A DNA stretch of 64,000 bases from Amphiduros pacificus (GCA_949316495.1 OX439000.1:68683070-68747069); one strand, 5' to 3'; counted from the stretch's first letter, positions 34,737 through 49,554 are shown. Translations and numbers: made by a program. Notes: generated by a model from the sequence alone, not told the origin.

Positions 34737-34886
34737 GCAAAGCGAACACTTTGCCACCTGAGCGACAGCTCCACCTTGATCACTGCGTCTGTACTGAGTT
34801 CTGTATTAAGTCTGGACTGAAGTTTCGTTGCTATGGGAGCGCCTTGGAAACTTTCAAATAAGTGATAAGGGAACGTCATGGCTGCA

Positions 34887-34930
34887 GTGAAAACCCTGTG
34901 AATGGAGCCATGAGAACCCTGTGAATGGAG
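34887..34930 (+). repeat. Short tandem duplication beside the minisatellite
   Basis: AACCCTGTGAATGGAGC occurs twice, about 24 bp apart, once after GTGAAA and once after ATGAG. Confidence 0.6.
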
Positions 34931-34990
34931 CAAGAGTGCTATGGCAGCAACGTGGATGCATTATGAACGTCGTGGGAGGGCCGTGCATGT

Positions 34991-37900
34991 TTTATACCAA
35001 CTTTGTCATTTCACAGCTATAAACAATTTTCAGTCAGACATAATGCGTCACCACTGTGTTTTGTGAAATATTCAATGCACTGTAGATGTATTTCTGATGT
35101 AGTTCTGGTATGAGAGGGATCTTACACAAAGTTGACATATATTCTTTTTTCTTGAGATGTTGAGATGTTATCAGAATACTGTAAGGTTTAGTACAAAAAT
35201 AATCAAACAGAAGCATTAGAAAGGGACGATCCGTAACCAAAGTCAAATATGCAAATTTAAAGGAATATCAGTTTGCTATCCACACAATGAACTAACTGCA
35301 CGAGATAGATACATATAAGATTTAGGTTTAGTTCAGGAATAATCATGATAGTATATTTTTCAAGTTAGAAATAATCATATTTCGCTTACACAATCTACAG
35401 AATGTAGTCCTTATTGTTTATTATGAACTCAATTCTTTGCTCATGTTGTTTTTTTACTTAATAATGGAATCAAATGATTTCAATTGTATTTTGTATGCTT
35501 TACACGATTTATAGTAATCAAATATGAAGCTTTTCTATAATCTGATACATTATATTTTTGAGAAATGATCCTAAGACTTCCATTTTTATTCTTGAAACAG
35601 GCAGTAACAGAATTGAGCACATTCTGTATGATTCTGTTTTTATAATACATCTTTCAATGAATGGCCTTGCCTTTTCCAATTTCCTTAATATATATGTTTA
35701 ATTCTCATCAACACAAAACTAAAGAACAATTTATACCATGCAATAAAACCATCTGTTCCGTTGATACAACAATTCGGCATTAGCACGCATAAGAATCAAA
35801 TGTCATGAGATATACATCACTAAGTGTTATGCCTCAAATACATTGACTGTCACATTTATTGCCAAGAAATGCACTGAAATGACTAAGGATTCATAAATCA
35901 TACATCTTACACCAAGCTGAAAAGGAAATCCACATCACGATTAGAAAATAAATCCAACTGATATATAAGACAAATTATTTTTGATTGCCATGACATGTCA
36001 GAACAGGTATGCATGTGCTTCCGTGCATGTGTAACCATATATAGTCATATGTACAATATTATATCTACTAATGACAAAATAGAAAATTGTTAATATTTGA
36101 TTTGCCTATGCTTTATTTCACAATTGAACAGAGTGAACGCCATATGTGCTAAAATATCGGGAAAGCGACAAATCGTTGCAAGAACTGAGAGGAAAAGCTT
36201 ATAAATCTTACAACTAATAATATTATTCAAGGAAAGTCAAATCCCTTGTTGTCTGTTGGGATTTACTTGAGCCGAGAATTGCCCATTAGCTTGAATAAGA
36301 GTGCAATTTGTACAAGCATTGTACGAGACTGATGGGAATGAAAGCATGGGATAGTTTCTAGGCCCACACCCTGAGGCAAAGTGATCAGCACGTAGATATG
36401 GGCGATCGTACTGGGAATCGACGGGGCAGCTTGTTGCATCCAGACATTATCGTACCCTAGGTCGTTCCTTCCTACCACTAGATGGCGCTTCAGGTCGATC
36501 TTCGCCTTCAGGACCCCCGTCCTCCAACTTCACCCTGTCATTGGTAACTACATTATAAAAGGCTACATCTCAGTTTGTTAGCAAAGATTGGCCAGATCAC
36601 TGCCTGGTTCTGTGTTTAGGTAAAAGGACAGAAAAGAAGTACTTTAAGCACCAGCTTTGCTAAACTGGAGCTAGCTGCTGTAATGTCCTGCAGATATTGT
36701 CGATAGGTAATCGACAGAAATGATTCATTATTTTGTGGGGAGGCAGTTTGTTCGATCCAGTAAAGCTCGCGGTAGTGGAAGTTAGATTGAGAAGCGCTGT
36801 CTATGATTCTATAATAGAGATAAGGTTATATTGGTATTATAAGAACGGGGAACACATATTGCTCTATTAGTCTATCATCTCTTGCTTCAAACCATATTGA
36901 AGGGTGAAGTTGCTCTAATCATGTTCTCCTCTATGTGTGCCCCACAAACTAATATATCCCATGTAAGAAAAGAGAACTGGATTTATTCTTGTCATTTTCA
37001 AAGCAAAACATTTTTTTAATCAAATCCGTTCTGAGGGGTTGGATTTTTCTTCGCAAATAAATATACTATCTGAAAAATAATAAAATTCTATTTTCATGTC
37101 CGTAAGATGTAATATCATATTTTTGAATAGAAAGATAGAATTGCATTCATGTCAAATAACGTGAAACACATTATAATCTTCAGACAAGCAGAAATGGGAT
37201 ATCTCTCAAATGGGTGATGTGATTTAGTTTCTGACAATCTCAAATGACAAAACTCATAAAAACTAGTTACATTTGAACGTTATGAGAAATGCAACATGAA
37301 ACACCATTAAGTAGTTATTATTAGATGTGTCTTGTCAAAGCTCGATTTACCAATTATTTATGTATATTAATCTTACTTATCAATAACGATAAAATTCATT
37401 AATAAAAACATATGATCAATTTCTTTTTTTATTGTCTATGCTCACCAGCAAAGCAGATATCAGATGTCTTATTTGCTTTCTAATTCTTAATTTTGTAGGT
37501 GCCAGTGTAAATGAAATTGAATGCGTTCCTTTCCATAAAAATGTAATATGAATCCAGCAGTAAAGTGTAATATTATACATTTGATATGGTGTGCTATACA
37601 AATGACATGATTCACATGTCAGTAGCAATATTTAGTACAGTAATTGCATGTCTCATGTAGGGGGGTCTCAAATAGATGCTAAGCAGCTCACAATCTCCTT
37701 CTCTTCATTACCCTGTCCAAATCAAGTCCAAGGTAGTCATGAAGCAATATTAAATGGCGTTTTATGACAGGTTAAAAGCATTGTGTCTCCTTGTCAGTGA
37801 AAGGGGCCATCAATGCTAAGTGAGTGTGTAATTTTTATCCCCTCTACTGTATGTTTTGTGAATCAATAACTGTCTGTATTTCCACCCAGGTAACGTGCGG

Positions 37901-39540
37901 TCTATCTGTACCATTAGTGAGTAAAGAGACTGATGGCCTGGGTAACACAAAAACCTCAACAAACACATTAGTACTTCCACAGGGATAAATGCTGCAAGCC
38001 TTTATCTTGTTTTAGCCATTTCTGCAAATGTGTCTTTTACATCCCAAGCAAAGGTTCTGGACCTTTAATCGGATAAGATCGTGTCTGCGAATCACAGTAT
38101 ATGCTCTAAGACTAACAACTCTTTAGAGACACCTCAGTTTTTATTGCTCAAGAAACCATACAGTTTTATGCAATTTATACTTATTTCCTCAGGAAGACCT
38201 TGAACAATACATTTTCCATGCCTAAAGAATATGACTTGTCTTGGTGATTGTTATCATTGGGCTTTTTATCTTTGAGCAGTCCCATATTCCTCAAACACAG
38301 AAACACACACCTTTGTGCAATTGCCTCATTCACAGACTACACAGATATGTGGTTTTGTTTGATATTCCCGCATGTGAATCTATTTGAATACTATAATACC
38401 ACATCAACACTTCTAACAGACCCTCCAGAAAAATGTCTATCTTTATATTTTTCCAATATTGTTTTTTTATACATATATTTCTGACAGCTGAGTTGAATGT
38501 AGCTCTGGCAGCACGTGTCAGTGTTGTCTTTGAGCTTCGTGACTTCTGATTCGGCATCGTGGAATAAAAAATAAAGACGCGGTGAATCTTTGCCGTGTCT
38601 AGATCAGGCTATTTGCTTTCAGATCAAAATGTGGACGGAATTAGTGTTTGTGGTGGTAATTACCAAAATATGCGAGGATGATCCCTTAATTGTTTACTGA
38701 AGAAAGCGGCTGACTTTGTAATGTACACATATTGATCATTGAGGGATCATTGTGAATGCTAAAGCGGTTCTACTGGTGGTTAGGTGATGGCTATTGGGCC
38801 ATAATGTATTCTCACCAGCATCTGTACCACGTGATTCAATACTTTATTGACTGTTGCACTGCCATCGACACCCAGTTTTTGGTTTCATAGCATGTTCCAC
38901 CAATACCGTTTGTGGGTTTATACCAGAGGCAAAACCTGAACACGGCTGATGAATTATTGAGTTAATTGAACCACCTCAATATAATAGAGCATTTTGAAAG
39001 TTAATTGGCTTGATAAATGGTAGGAGATAATAACATTACATGGCAGCCAATGTGTGAAATTACGTGTCGGTGTTTGGAGTCTGCTTTCTTTGCTTAATGC
39101 TCTTGCTTAGGTCCATCTGTGAATTTACTTTGTCTCTATCTTTGCGCTCCAGTTGCAACCAGGCACCGTGGCATCCAATTCTAAACCGAGGCACTAACTG
39201 ACCCACGTTTCCTTCGCCATCTCTCTCACTATTGTCTTCCGGTGGGGGGCTTTGGCAAGTGACTGTCAACTGTTATGATGGAAAAAACCAAGACACTTTC
39301 ATGGCCATTAATTTAATAGAATGTTTCATAGATGAAAAGGTGTGATTAATGAGAATTGGCAATGAAGTGTTAAAAATCAAGCTCGATGTGCGGAAGTAAT
39401 ATTCATCATGGCAAAACCGACATGTAATATATACTAGCATAAACAATGTAGTAATTATTTTAATTGCATACCTGCATTTGGGGGATGAGTTAGCTTTGGA
39501 TGGTCTTGGACTGAAAATCTTAACTAATCCGTACATTTCA
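34991..39540. other. AT-rich non-coding stretch
   Basis: No gene recognised. It contains one strong CTCF-like site (36475). Confidence 0.5.
36475..36488 (+). promoter_or_regulatory. CTCF-like site
   Basis: CCACTAGATGGCGC is an excellent match to the CTCF core (CCASYAGRKGGCRS), in a GC-richer local patch. Motif match only. Confidence 0.5.
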
Positions 39541-40085
39541 AGCTATTCCGGACGCCCACAACAAAGCCGTAAAATAATCACATCAATTCCAGACTCTCAG
39601 AACAACTGGAAACGAAATCGCAACAAAGCAGAGTGAAATCTGAGCGGTGTTGTATGGTTAACAGCGGCGAGATTATAAAAAGTTTTCTTTACATTTCCAA
39701 GACAATAACACCATCATCAGTTATATATACAAATGCATGACCAACTCTCCCCAAATCCAACGTCAAAATGGACTTGAAGATCATATTTTTCTCCGCGCAA
39801 AGAGAATCATGTACCCCATATCGGTTGTACACTGATTAAACTCGACTCCCGACAATTATTCCGATATACAATCTCAAAATGTAGTTAAAATCTACTGTTT
39901 TCAGAAAAACCGTTCACTGTCCATAATATTCAGGGGTGGGGGAGCTCTGAACAGGTCTTGACGACAAATCTGAACAAATCTGGATAAATCGCGTAATTCC
40001 GGACGCTCACAACATATCTGGACACCAAATCGCAGCCAATTTGGGTGAAATCTGGCTGCTATTCATGTCTCATCCCATTCACCTG
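39541..40085. repeat. Diverged direct duplication
   Basis: ATTCCGGACGCCCACAAC (39545) recurs as ATTCCGGACGCTCACAAC (39998). In both places an AAATCGCA motif and then GTGAAATCTG follow at similar distance. An old duplication about 450 bp apart, or two pieces of an unknown repeat. Confidence 0.5.
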
Positions 40086-40328
40086 TGAACAGATTACAAA
40101 CCACCAATTTAGTATGACATTATTGTAACAAATATGAGTTGACAAATAAAAAAGTTGATTTTCTGGTACTTAAATCTTATCACCTGGTTTTTTTGTATTT
40201 TTGGGTGAGAGTATGAAGCATGATACCAGCCGAAATAGACATCTTAGAGCAGATCATTAAATCATGATCATTTATTTTTTGTTTCACTGTAACTTTGAAT
40301 GACTTTGGTACTAGTCGCCATTTCTGTA

Positions 40329-40596
40329 GTTTGTTTGTTTGGGGTTTTACATCACTTTCAACATTATTCCAGTCATTTCGTGATGAGACCTACCCAGTGC
40401 TGCCTCACTGAATTGTCATGTCGCAGGTCCTTGACATGACAACCCACCCAGTCACAGATTTACAAGTGACAACGGGTTAACCCTTTAGGCACAGGCCTCA
40501 GCTCATGTGGAAAATTGAACCCACGACCTTTGGATCACCACCGAGGAACTGGTTCTAATAAGCTGGTGCTCTAACCAACTGCGCCACGGACCAACT
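40329..40596 (-). mobile_element. tRNA-derived SINE, second copy
   Basis: Minus-strand copy of the family at 13456-13776: head CCGTGGCGCAGTTGGTTAGAGC, body with GGGTTAACCCGTTGTC, and a CAAA tail seen as GTTTGTTTGTTTGG at its left end. It has internal losses and more substitutions than the first copy. Possible imperfect flanking repeat (CTGTAG / CTGCAG). Confidence 0.85.
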
Positions 40597-43500
40597 GCAG
40601 CTACCTACTGGCCAATTTAACAATCGAATGTTAAAATCATCATAAAATTATACATATTTCATTACAGTTGATTGTGTATACAGTGTCATGATTATGATGA
40701 TGTACATTTTATCGAAAATATATAAGGTTTTTATGGTAATATTTGTACCCAACGTCAGAGATTACTTTTCCACACATGCACAAATAACCCGAAATAGTTC
40801 CACCCAGGATTGTCAATGTTCAGAATCTACCACCTGTTTCTAAACAATAATACAAATCTTTTTTTTTTTTCAGATTCAAAATCATTTTAAAAATTTTATC
40901 ACATGACCTAATTTGCATAATTTTACATTATGAATAAATAAAAAAATTATCTTAAAAAAATTAAGTAAAGTAGCACTTTTTCTTGTTTATGTTTGTATAA
41001 ACATTTATGATATAACCGACAGCAGAAAACTACAAAACTGCAAATCGTATGTAATAAACCACTGTCAGCCCGAACCTTGACCCAGAATCTGTTAACTTGG
41101 ATATAAGTAGTTTATCTCATTTATAGCATCAGCAATGTAGTAAATTACAAACACAGGATATGGCATCACAAAGCATCAAAACATGGCATAAAACCAGGGC
41201 AATAACATTTAAATGGGCAAATATTGGGGCAGCAACATTTATATATGCTCCTGTAAATATTTCAAGAAGCAAATCACATTTATTATGTTTACAGTATAGC
41301 AAGACATAAATAAGTAAATACTAAAAAAGGTCATTTCCATGATTGGCCAGACAGATAAAACATAAGACCGAAAAGTTGTTTTATTTTATTTATTTATTTA
41401 TCTATTTTTATTTTATTTTTTGTTATGTGTGTTTATTTATTTTTTTTTTTTTTTGCTTTGTTTTTTCTTTTATCTATTTCTTTTTATTTCTTTTTATTTC
41501 TTTTTATTCTTTTTTTATACCTGGTAGCAATGTGAGCTATTGATTTTAATCTGACAGGAGGCGTCGAGAACTCCTACACAGGTCATCTGAAGTGACAGTC
41601 TCAACTGTTGTGTCATCTGTAAAGCTGTGACCCGTGCTGCAGGCATCTTTCAGGCCACATGGGTAGCAGGTGCTATGGGGACTGGGCCCAGGTGACACTC
41701 AAATACCAACCTACACATCTAACTGTCCCATTTATTGTTCTCATCACTAATATAATCTTCATCGCAGAACGCTGATATGTTCATGTCATGCAATGTATTA
41801 GTCATACTAATTATAGTGTTTCCCAAAGTGTCCTTGATAGATGTAAAATTCAAATACTGTTAAACATGTATCAAACGTGTATTTACTCTCGTTCAGAAGT
41901 CATTTGATACAGATATCACGCCTTAATATACATATCTGCTGTCTGACAGCGTCTAGACGTCACGACGGCTGAAACCTTAATACATGGCATCTAACCTAGA
42001 ATATGACAATTGCCTCCTTGCAGACCTTGCAGATGATATTAAAAAGCTACTACATCGGCATAGCTGTTAAGCAGATGTGGTGGGGAAGATCAGGAAATTT
42101 GATCACATTTCTGTAAAAAAATTAACTCCACTGTCTCGCAGTTTATGCCAGAATTAATTTCAATACCCCCCTTCCCACTGAGAAGGCTCTAAATGGTAAG
42201 GTGTCATCTTACTTTCACGATCTATTTTTTAACCTTGTGGTTAAACGGTAGATTGGACCTTGAGGTCGCAAGAATTCTACAGTGTCTCTGTAGATATGAT
42301 TAGGAAACGCCTGCTTCTTAGTAAATAGTCTTGATAAGTTCTATGAATAGACAAGGTCTATCACATGTTATATGAGCAACACAATGTGAAGGTGTGACTT
42401 CATAAATTATGTTAGTTAGGTCAACTGACCATGAAAAGAACACTGATATTGCCTCTCTTAAAACTCCTCCTTCTGATTTCATTGAAATACTAATTTTGCC
42501 ATTTTTACTACAAATAAAACGAAAGTAAGCTCTGCTCTTTTCACTTTTCTTAGCATATCATCTTTTTCTTTCAAATAAGCCCAAGATTAAGCTTATTGGA
42601 GAATTACTGTTTGAATATAATAATTACATTTTGCCCTCATTTTATCATTTTTCTTTTGTAATGAGGAGGCCAGGCACAAATATGAAAATGTCAGGGTGTG
42701 TTATCTCTAGTCTGCCATCAAGAAATTTGACATTCATAAATTGCCACAATACGTTTGCCATTCAGTTTAAAATTTAGCGAACGGTGTGTTAAGATATGTG
42801 TCTTATGTGTCACATAATACATAAAAGTTATTTTGGAATGAGAATTGTCTTTGTTTAGCCAAAATCGCACATCACCCCTTTATATCTGAAGAGCTTCCCT
42901 TAATCAATATAACATCAAAGTTTTATCATCGGTAATTCATCCTGTTATTTGTTGGTGGTCGCCGCTTGACATGTAACTATCACACAACATGATATCTACA
43001 TTTGATCATTTTTGCCCAGGGTATGTACGGATTTACCACAAAAAAAGGCTGATCAATCATGAGAACGAAGAGAATGTTTCATAATGAGGTCCTCCCCGCT
43101 GGATCATTTGGAAAGATCTCTGAAATAATGAGACAGTTAAAAAAATAAACACAGAGGATATTTTGATTGTTAAAAGTAAAGAGACTGTATTATTTATCGC
43201 AGGCAAGAAGTTGATTATCTTTTTACTTGTTGTCATCACGCTCACCCTATAGTTGTAGGCTGCCAAATGAGCCACGTGTCCTTTGATGTAGCAACTTTGA
43301 AATGTGAATGGTGCGTGTGCGTTAAATGCAATTGCGCATGCGTGACAGCACGCCATTTTGTGACGTTGTAACAATTGAATGATGGGAAACCTTATTGAAA
43401 TAACACAAGACATACAATAAAAAAGTGTGCGACAAAAATGTGTTTTGCCTGGCATTAGTGATGATAGAGCAAAACCTTCTCTTCCATTACAATGCCCATA

Positions 43501-45533
43501 TGTGCCTGTGTATTTTTATCTCTTTTTCGCTGGTCATTTACAAGCGAAACAAGTAATCATTGACGTTTGTTTCACAAAACTATGCAACATGTAAACAATC
43601 CTGTTGCAGCAATTTTCTTGAAACCAGCAGATAAGACTGTAAATTCTCACATTTACTCCAACATGTCTCAAAATGTTCTTTTGATTTTCTTTATATTAAA
43701 TTGAATTTATTTATTGACAATTAAAGAATTAAATGATTAAATCATCAAGAATGGTCCAACGTTATATTGAAACAAACTAATCATTAAACTCGACATTCTT
43801 TATTCAGATTTTGTGTAGATTTATGAGAATACAGCACTTCCCAGAGGTATTATTTATTATTCAAAAGGCTTCGTTATTGCTAAATTGGGCCATTAAGTGG
43901 TTGTAATGTTTTTCAAGGATACAGGAAATTGCTTTGTTATCTTTGACACCTTCAGCTGTTTTAGGTGTAGCGAGATTACTAAATGTCAGACTCTGATTGG
44001 CAATACAAGGTTCAAGCTACGTATACATTCTCATTGTTTCTCAAGTTCAATGTACTTGGTTGAACAATAGAAACAATGCATCTTTTATGATATTCAGTAT
44101 GATGATTATCATTACTTTATTTTGTATTTTGTGATATAGATTTACTCAGTGTCGGATGTAAAGGTACAAGTTTATAACATTTGATAGATTGGAATTTTTT
44201 ATTAAGTAATTGATAATTAGTGTAAAAACAATTATCGAGATACTTTATCGTGTAGAATATTGCCAAGCGTATGATTTGTTTACTACCAAATAAGCCAAAA
44301 CCTTTCCATATGCTTTGTGTTTGGCCAGACGGGTCCCATCTTATCTACGGAGTTGTCAAACATTCAATCTCTCATGTAGTTGGATGTTCTTACATTGGCC
44401 TGGACACGGGTTGAGAAAGTTTTTTTGCCCTATTATCAAAGAAATAGAAGGCTGTGGTTTATGTAAACACATCTATATGAAAATATATATTTTTAAATCC
44501 AGCCATTTGCTGTATGGAGCAAGCATTTGAATCCCTCCTCCGTGATATAAGCTGAATTATGCAGGAGAAATAGCTGAGGCAAACAAACGCATCTGAACAG
44601 CACGATTTGATGATACCTGCACAAAATAGGTAAAGCAATTCGAGATCTATGCAGTCGTTATATGTCACCTATGCAATATTAATTGACTGGTCTTAAGCTT
44701 ACCAATATATTTACTTAATGACTCTGATACAGACAACATTTTTCAATTCATCAACGTGTTTATGCTACTCTGCATATTGAGTTTTATCGCATGTTCATAC
44801 CAAAGAAAGGTCAAACTGACTCATTTTGCTTATTAATTTGATAGACAGTTCCACCGACCATGTGTTGCTAAGGGATATCGAGTGATGTAAATATAAGCCA
44901 AACATGCAAACAAACAATGTCCATATATGTTTTGATATGTTTAACCTGACCTTGATAACTTATATAACTCAATGTTTTTTTCTTCAACATTTGATGATCA
45001 AACCGACGGATGTGAAATGAAGTGTGTCAAGAAAAGTAGACAAAAATAAACTTCTTTAGTTACGTTCTTATCTAAGATTTAAAATTTACTATATATACAC
45101 ATGTATATATACACATGCTGCTCCAGGGAGAACGGAAACTGACAAGTCATTGTCACCTATCTTATTTTGAAATGTACCATGGCACTTTGACATTAAGAAG
45201 TTGGAGCCAGGAACTCTAATATAAAACATTATATCAGTTGAACAAACGATACAAAGCATCAGGTTAACCCATGAAAAATAAGATTTTTTTAATAGTTTTG
45301 CATGAGTTTTATATTGATACATACCAATTAATATTACAAATATCCATGAGATGGATTTCTATGACATTAAATTTCTCATACACTGAGTTGCATAGTTATG
45401 TCAAAAATGAATCATTTCAAAAGGTGATGTAGATGAAAATAAATATGTTTATTTTCTTGGAACATAAAGTTTTATTTTAACTGAATAAGTGAAGTTTTCC
45501 ATATCGACCTGACTGTATGTATTACTCCATACA
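40597..45533. other. AT-rich non-coding stretch
   Basis: No gene recognised; it includes a T14 run near 40860 and the T-rich tract at 41378-41520. Confidence 0.5.
41378..41520. repeat. T-rich low-complexity tract
   Basis: TTTA and TTTTTATTTC-type repeats with a pure T run. The open frame across it (Phe/Tyr-rich) is an artefact. Confidence 0.9.
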
Positions 45534-45735
45534 GGTTCGATTCCTTGCCGTATGGGTTGAAGCCCGCGCCTCAAGGATTAACCCGTTGTCCTTGTAAATC
45601 TGTGACTGGGGTTAACGGCACTTTATCTGCTACAAGTAGGTCCCGTCATGAAATAACTGAAATAATGTTGAAAGTGGTGTTAATACCGATAAAACAAACA
45701 AATATACAAAAAAACAAACAATAAAATAAACAAAG
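45534..45735 (+). mobile_element. tRNA-derived SINE, 5'-truncated old copy
   Basis: Begins at a B box (GGTTCGATTCC, 45534-45544), then the family body (ATTAACCCGTTGTCCTTGTA, CTGCTACAAGTAGGTC, AAATAACTGAAATAATGTTG) and a degenerate A/C-rich tail. The A-box half is missing. Confidence 0.8.
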
Positions 45736-45794
45736 TGTTCAATACAAAAACATGCCAAGACATCTCATCTCATACCTTATTGTGTGTGACAGGA

Positions 45795-45923
45795 GAGTGC
45801 CATCTGGTGTTCATAATGAAAGTATTTTACATACCTCACAAATCTAACATTCATATCAATGGCGCTAATGCCATTATCCACCACCAGGGCACTTATTACT
45901 ACCTGTGACACTAGATGGCAGTG
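45795..45923. promoter_or_regulatory. Cluster of CTCF-like sites
   Basis: Three matches within 130 bp: GAGTGCCATCTGGTG (45795-45809, minus orientation), a weak CCACCACCAGGGCAC (about 45879-45893, plus) and CACTAGATGGCAGTG (45909-45923, plus, strong). The outer two point away from each other, like a divergent boundary. Motif match only. Confidence 0.4.
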
Positions 45924-46121
45924 ATTTATATAGTTATAGCCTGGTTATATAAATATGCTTCTCAGACATGTTTGTTCCAAAAGGCCTTGTACAGGTTACT
46001 TATGTAACTGTGACTAAGCAGCTGCACTGTGAAGAGTGGGGTATTTTATATGCCTCACAGTACGTCAATGCCCCACAAAACAGGTCTGAGATTGGTAAAA
46101 ACCCCATATCTGATACAATCT

Positions 46122-46140
46122 CTTTATATATATATATATA
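46122..46140. repeat. Short AT tract
   Basis: About nine alternating TA units. Confidence 0.9.
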
Positions 46141-48667
46141 ACGTACTGGGAATTTGATCTCTGAAATCAACTATTCAGTATTCAGAAACTCAGATTCCGG
46201 AGATGTCATTGACTTATTTGAAAAAAAGAACGGACATAATGCGAAATTTAATATGATTAGTCTGCAGTTGAGGATCGGTTCAGCATGTCCTGGGCTACCT
46301 CCAACAACCAGGAGCTTTATATGTTCTAATAAAAGACCTTGATTAGTACTGGACCTGGAGAAGGGTTGATCTGAATCAACTTGTTCTAATTGCTCAATAA
46401 AAGGTGGAAATATTTGTAAGTTAGTAACAAATCACTATGTACAATTCCCAATCATAGATTATGATGACACATTATAGTCTAACATTTCCTTTTAATGTCT
46501 TTTACTTCTTGTAACTCTAAAACTTGGGATCACTCAGGAACTTAATACATTAGCTACACGTTGATCACAAGATGATTTCCTAAAATTCTATATCTGAAGA
46601 GGATTGTAAAGCATTAAGTGTGAATAAGTTTGCTAAATCTCAACAGAACTTATTTCCTCTTTCTTGAAGAAATATCGCAAACATCACAACAGCTATCTTA
46701 ATAATTGTTTCTTTTTAAGTATTTGGGAATAACATGCACATCTCTCCAACGTTTTACCAACTTAATTGGTTTTGGAGAGTTTTACTTATCAATTTAGGGT
46801 CTATTTTTCAGTTTAACATGGTGTGTTTCTAAAATGTATGCATTTATTCTAATATGTATATTCTAAATCTGTTGGTATTCTATTTTGAAATAATGTCTAT
46901 AATTCATTTTTATGACATTTTTACTTGATAGAAGAGATGGTGGCAGCACAAGTGATTTCTACAAAAAACCATTAAGATCAATTTAGTGAAAAGGATAAGT
47001 GTGTAAAAGAGACTTGAGTCGTCACGTACCTATCATTGTATGTACTTTTATTTGTATAAACAACGTTAATCCCTGGATTAAGTAATTGTTCCTACTCATA
47101 AAATCTGTTGCGCATCTTATTTTAGACATGCCTCACTTTTAGTGTTTATTTACGATACGGGGCAGGTTATCATAATGAAGCTATTTTAAAAAGATATCAT
47201 GGGTTATCGGTATGTTTGCGCATAAGATGCGGTGACAAATACATTGATCTGGAAAACAAGCGTGCCAAACCGACCTCACCTTTTAAGGTTTACAAGTTTC
47301 ATGTCTCAAACAGTGACAAGGTTTTATCAATAAATGAACACATCGTACAACATAGTATAACTTTGTTTCTGGCAATTCTATCTTATTTCAATGTTTATTC
47401 ATTCATATTTTATTATTATTTTTTAGTATTTCAAGTGCATTTTAATAAAAAATGGAATATTAATCAACATTTAAGCCTCATTGTATTTTGTTACAAAAAT
47501 TAAACATTCTTTCAAGATACAATTTCACTCAATTTAGACGAAGCAAAATCTCGTACACTGCATATATTTCCATGTCTAAAAATATCACATGAGTTGTGAA
47601 TAACTTTATTAGCATCTGTGTTTGTGTAACAGCGTTGTTTTTTCGCCATTACCTTGCTTTGCTTGTGAAACCTGACATACAGGTATAAACCAGACAGACT
47701 ATCGTCTTTCAATGCCAAATTATTCATAAATTTTATTCATCTCCCTAGCAGAGCACCATTCAATAGGCCACATTCTTGGAAGAGTTCCAGAAAAGTTCTT
47801 GTTTCCACAGGCAACATTTCTACTTGCAGCAAGTAATAAAATGTAAATATTGTACTTTCATAAAATTGGCATGAAAAACGAGATGGAGGTTCCTGTGTAA
47901 TAGGTCCTTTCAAAAACGTCGACAAGGTGGGAAAATTAATACTGCTAAGAAAACATTGCAGTGGAATTTCATCTTTTTGCAAAATGATATGCTTGTTAGG
48001 TAAGACGGGTTGGTGAGCAGGTTTTTGACAGGATGCATTTTTTGCCATCTCCGGACCAGAACAAACAGTGGTCTACTGCATGTAGGTATTGATCAACTCT
48101 ATGTAATTGATTAGGCACAAGATGGCTGCAAGTTTACTGTGTAAATCATTTTACAAAGCCCAACTAACCCACAAATCATTCACAGCGTAGGAATCAAGTA
48201 ATTCTCCAATGCATACACCCCATGAATGGTGGTTCCTCGTGAACGTGACAGGTACAACCAATCCAGCCAGGCGAAAAATTTCTTTGGAGCTCCCTCCTTA
48301 TAAATCAACTTATCTCCTGAGTGTAATATTTAAACTAGTTTCCCTTTGTTTTCTAAGCGATAATTTCCCTAGCGAGAGTCAGTCTGTTCTGGTTGAAATG
48401 TCTTTTGGCATCAGTCTTTCCTATCTAACATGCCTGTGTTCAATCATGGCTGGCATTATCGGGGATAATTCGGGGAGCAACAGTGTGCCCTGTTCCAGCC
48501 CATCTAATAGTCTATTTTGGGAAAAAATGTGGTGCCGCTCAGTGTGAGACTTTATCAAAGAGGGACCATGAGGGGAAACGGACTGTAGCCCACGATAATG
48601 ACTCCTCGCCACAGCGCTTTCAGGGTGGAGAATCACGCTTCGTCGCACTGCAGAGCTTTTTGTGACC

Positions 48668-48693
48668 CATAGCGATGGGGCTTAGTCGCTATG
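48668..48693. repeat. Small perfect inverted repeat
   Basis: CATAGCGA, 10 bp, TCGCTATG. A short hairpin or a pair of facing binding sites; function unknown. Confidence 0.6.
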
Positions 48694-49554
48694 TGTCAGC
48701 CACTGCGGGTGACAGGTAGGCATCAATGTTTGATGGAGCCCGTATACAAGCCGTGTGTACCTTTGTCTGCTTCTCTCGCGGGACACTCCACAAATAATAC
48801 ACAGACCTCCCCGCCAAACGCCCGACCTTACCTCGTCGAACAAAAAACTATCTTATCAATAAATGAACAATGATGATAGAATTATTGGCAAATTAGTGTC
48901 TCTAACGACCTTGTCAGGGGTGGTGAAGGAGTATTGGGCGGTTATGGCCAAGATTAGAGACGGCGATGCACTGCTCACTTGGGTCTGGCCGCCCGGCGTT
49001 GGCCTAGCCATCGACTGGGAGGCAGAACGCAACAAAGAGGCGGGCCCATGGGCTGCAGCCTGCCACTAACACAATTGCCATGTTAGCGGGCGTGTAGTTA
49101 CACTTCCATCTTCTTCTTCACTGCCACATCATACTTAAACACACTTGCTTAATGCCACACACCGACACGTAACGGATTACCCAAAAACTGCTTGCCACTG
49201 CAGCCCCCACTGAAAGCATCCTGTCAGCTTTAGAACTGCAGCTCTGGAGCGGTTAAAGTTTCATAGCCGGCCATACAAGTTACCACATCACATTAGCGTA
49301 ATTGAATCACCAGCTTAAACATTAATATCAGTGTACAGGTGTAGCCTCCACTTGGTGTGAAGGTCTGGGATCAAGGAATCTGGCGTCAGTCTCGCCGAGT
49401 GTGCCATACAGATAGAGCGTGTATTGTCTCTGTGTGCTAAGGAGAAGTAAGCTTGGATCAGAAGATAGGTTTCTCATTCTGGACAAAGCTTGTGGTGCCT
49501 GCCACCTGCGGCCCCGGCTAACCCAGAGGCATGGTGATGCCTGTCTGCTTTCAG

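Larger units (their letters stand above)
45924..49554. other. Non-coding stretch upstream of the host gene
   Basis: AT-rich to about 48200, then GC content rises. No gene recognised; the GC-richer part from 48200 may be promoter-proximal DNA of the gene starting near 49.5 kb. Confidence 0.4.

Noticed and set aside
41343-41543. 66-codon Phe/Tyr-rich frame
   Set aside because: Low-complexity T-rich tract.
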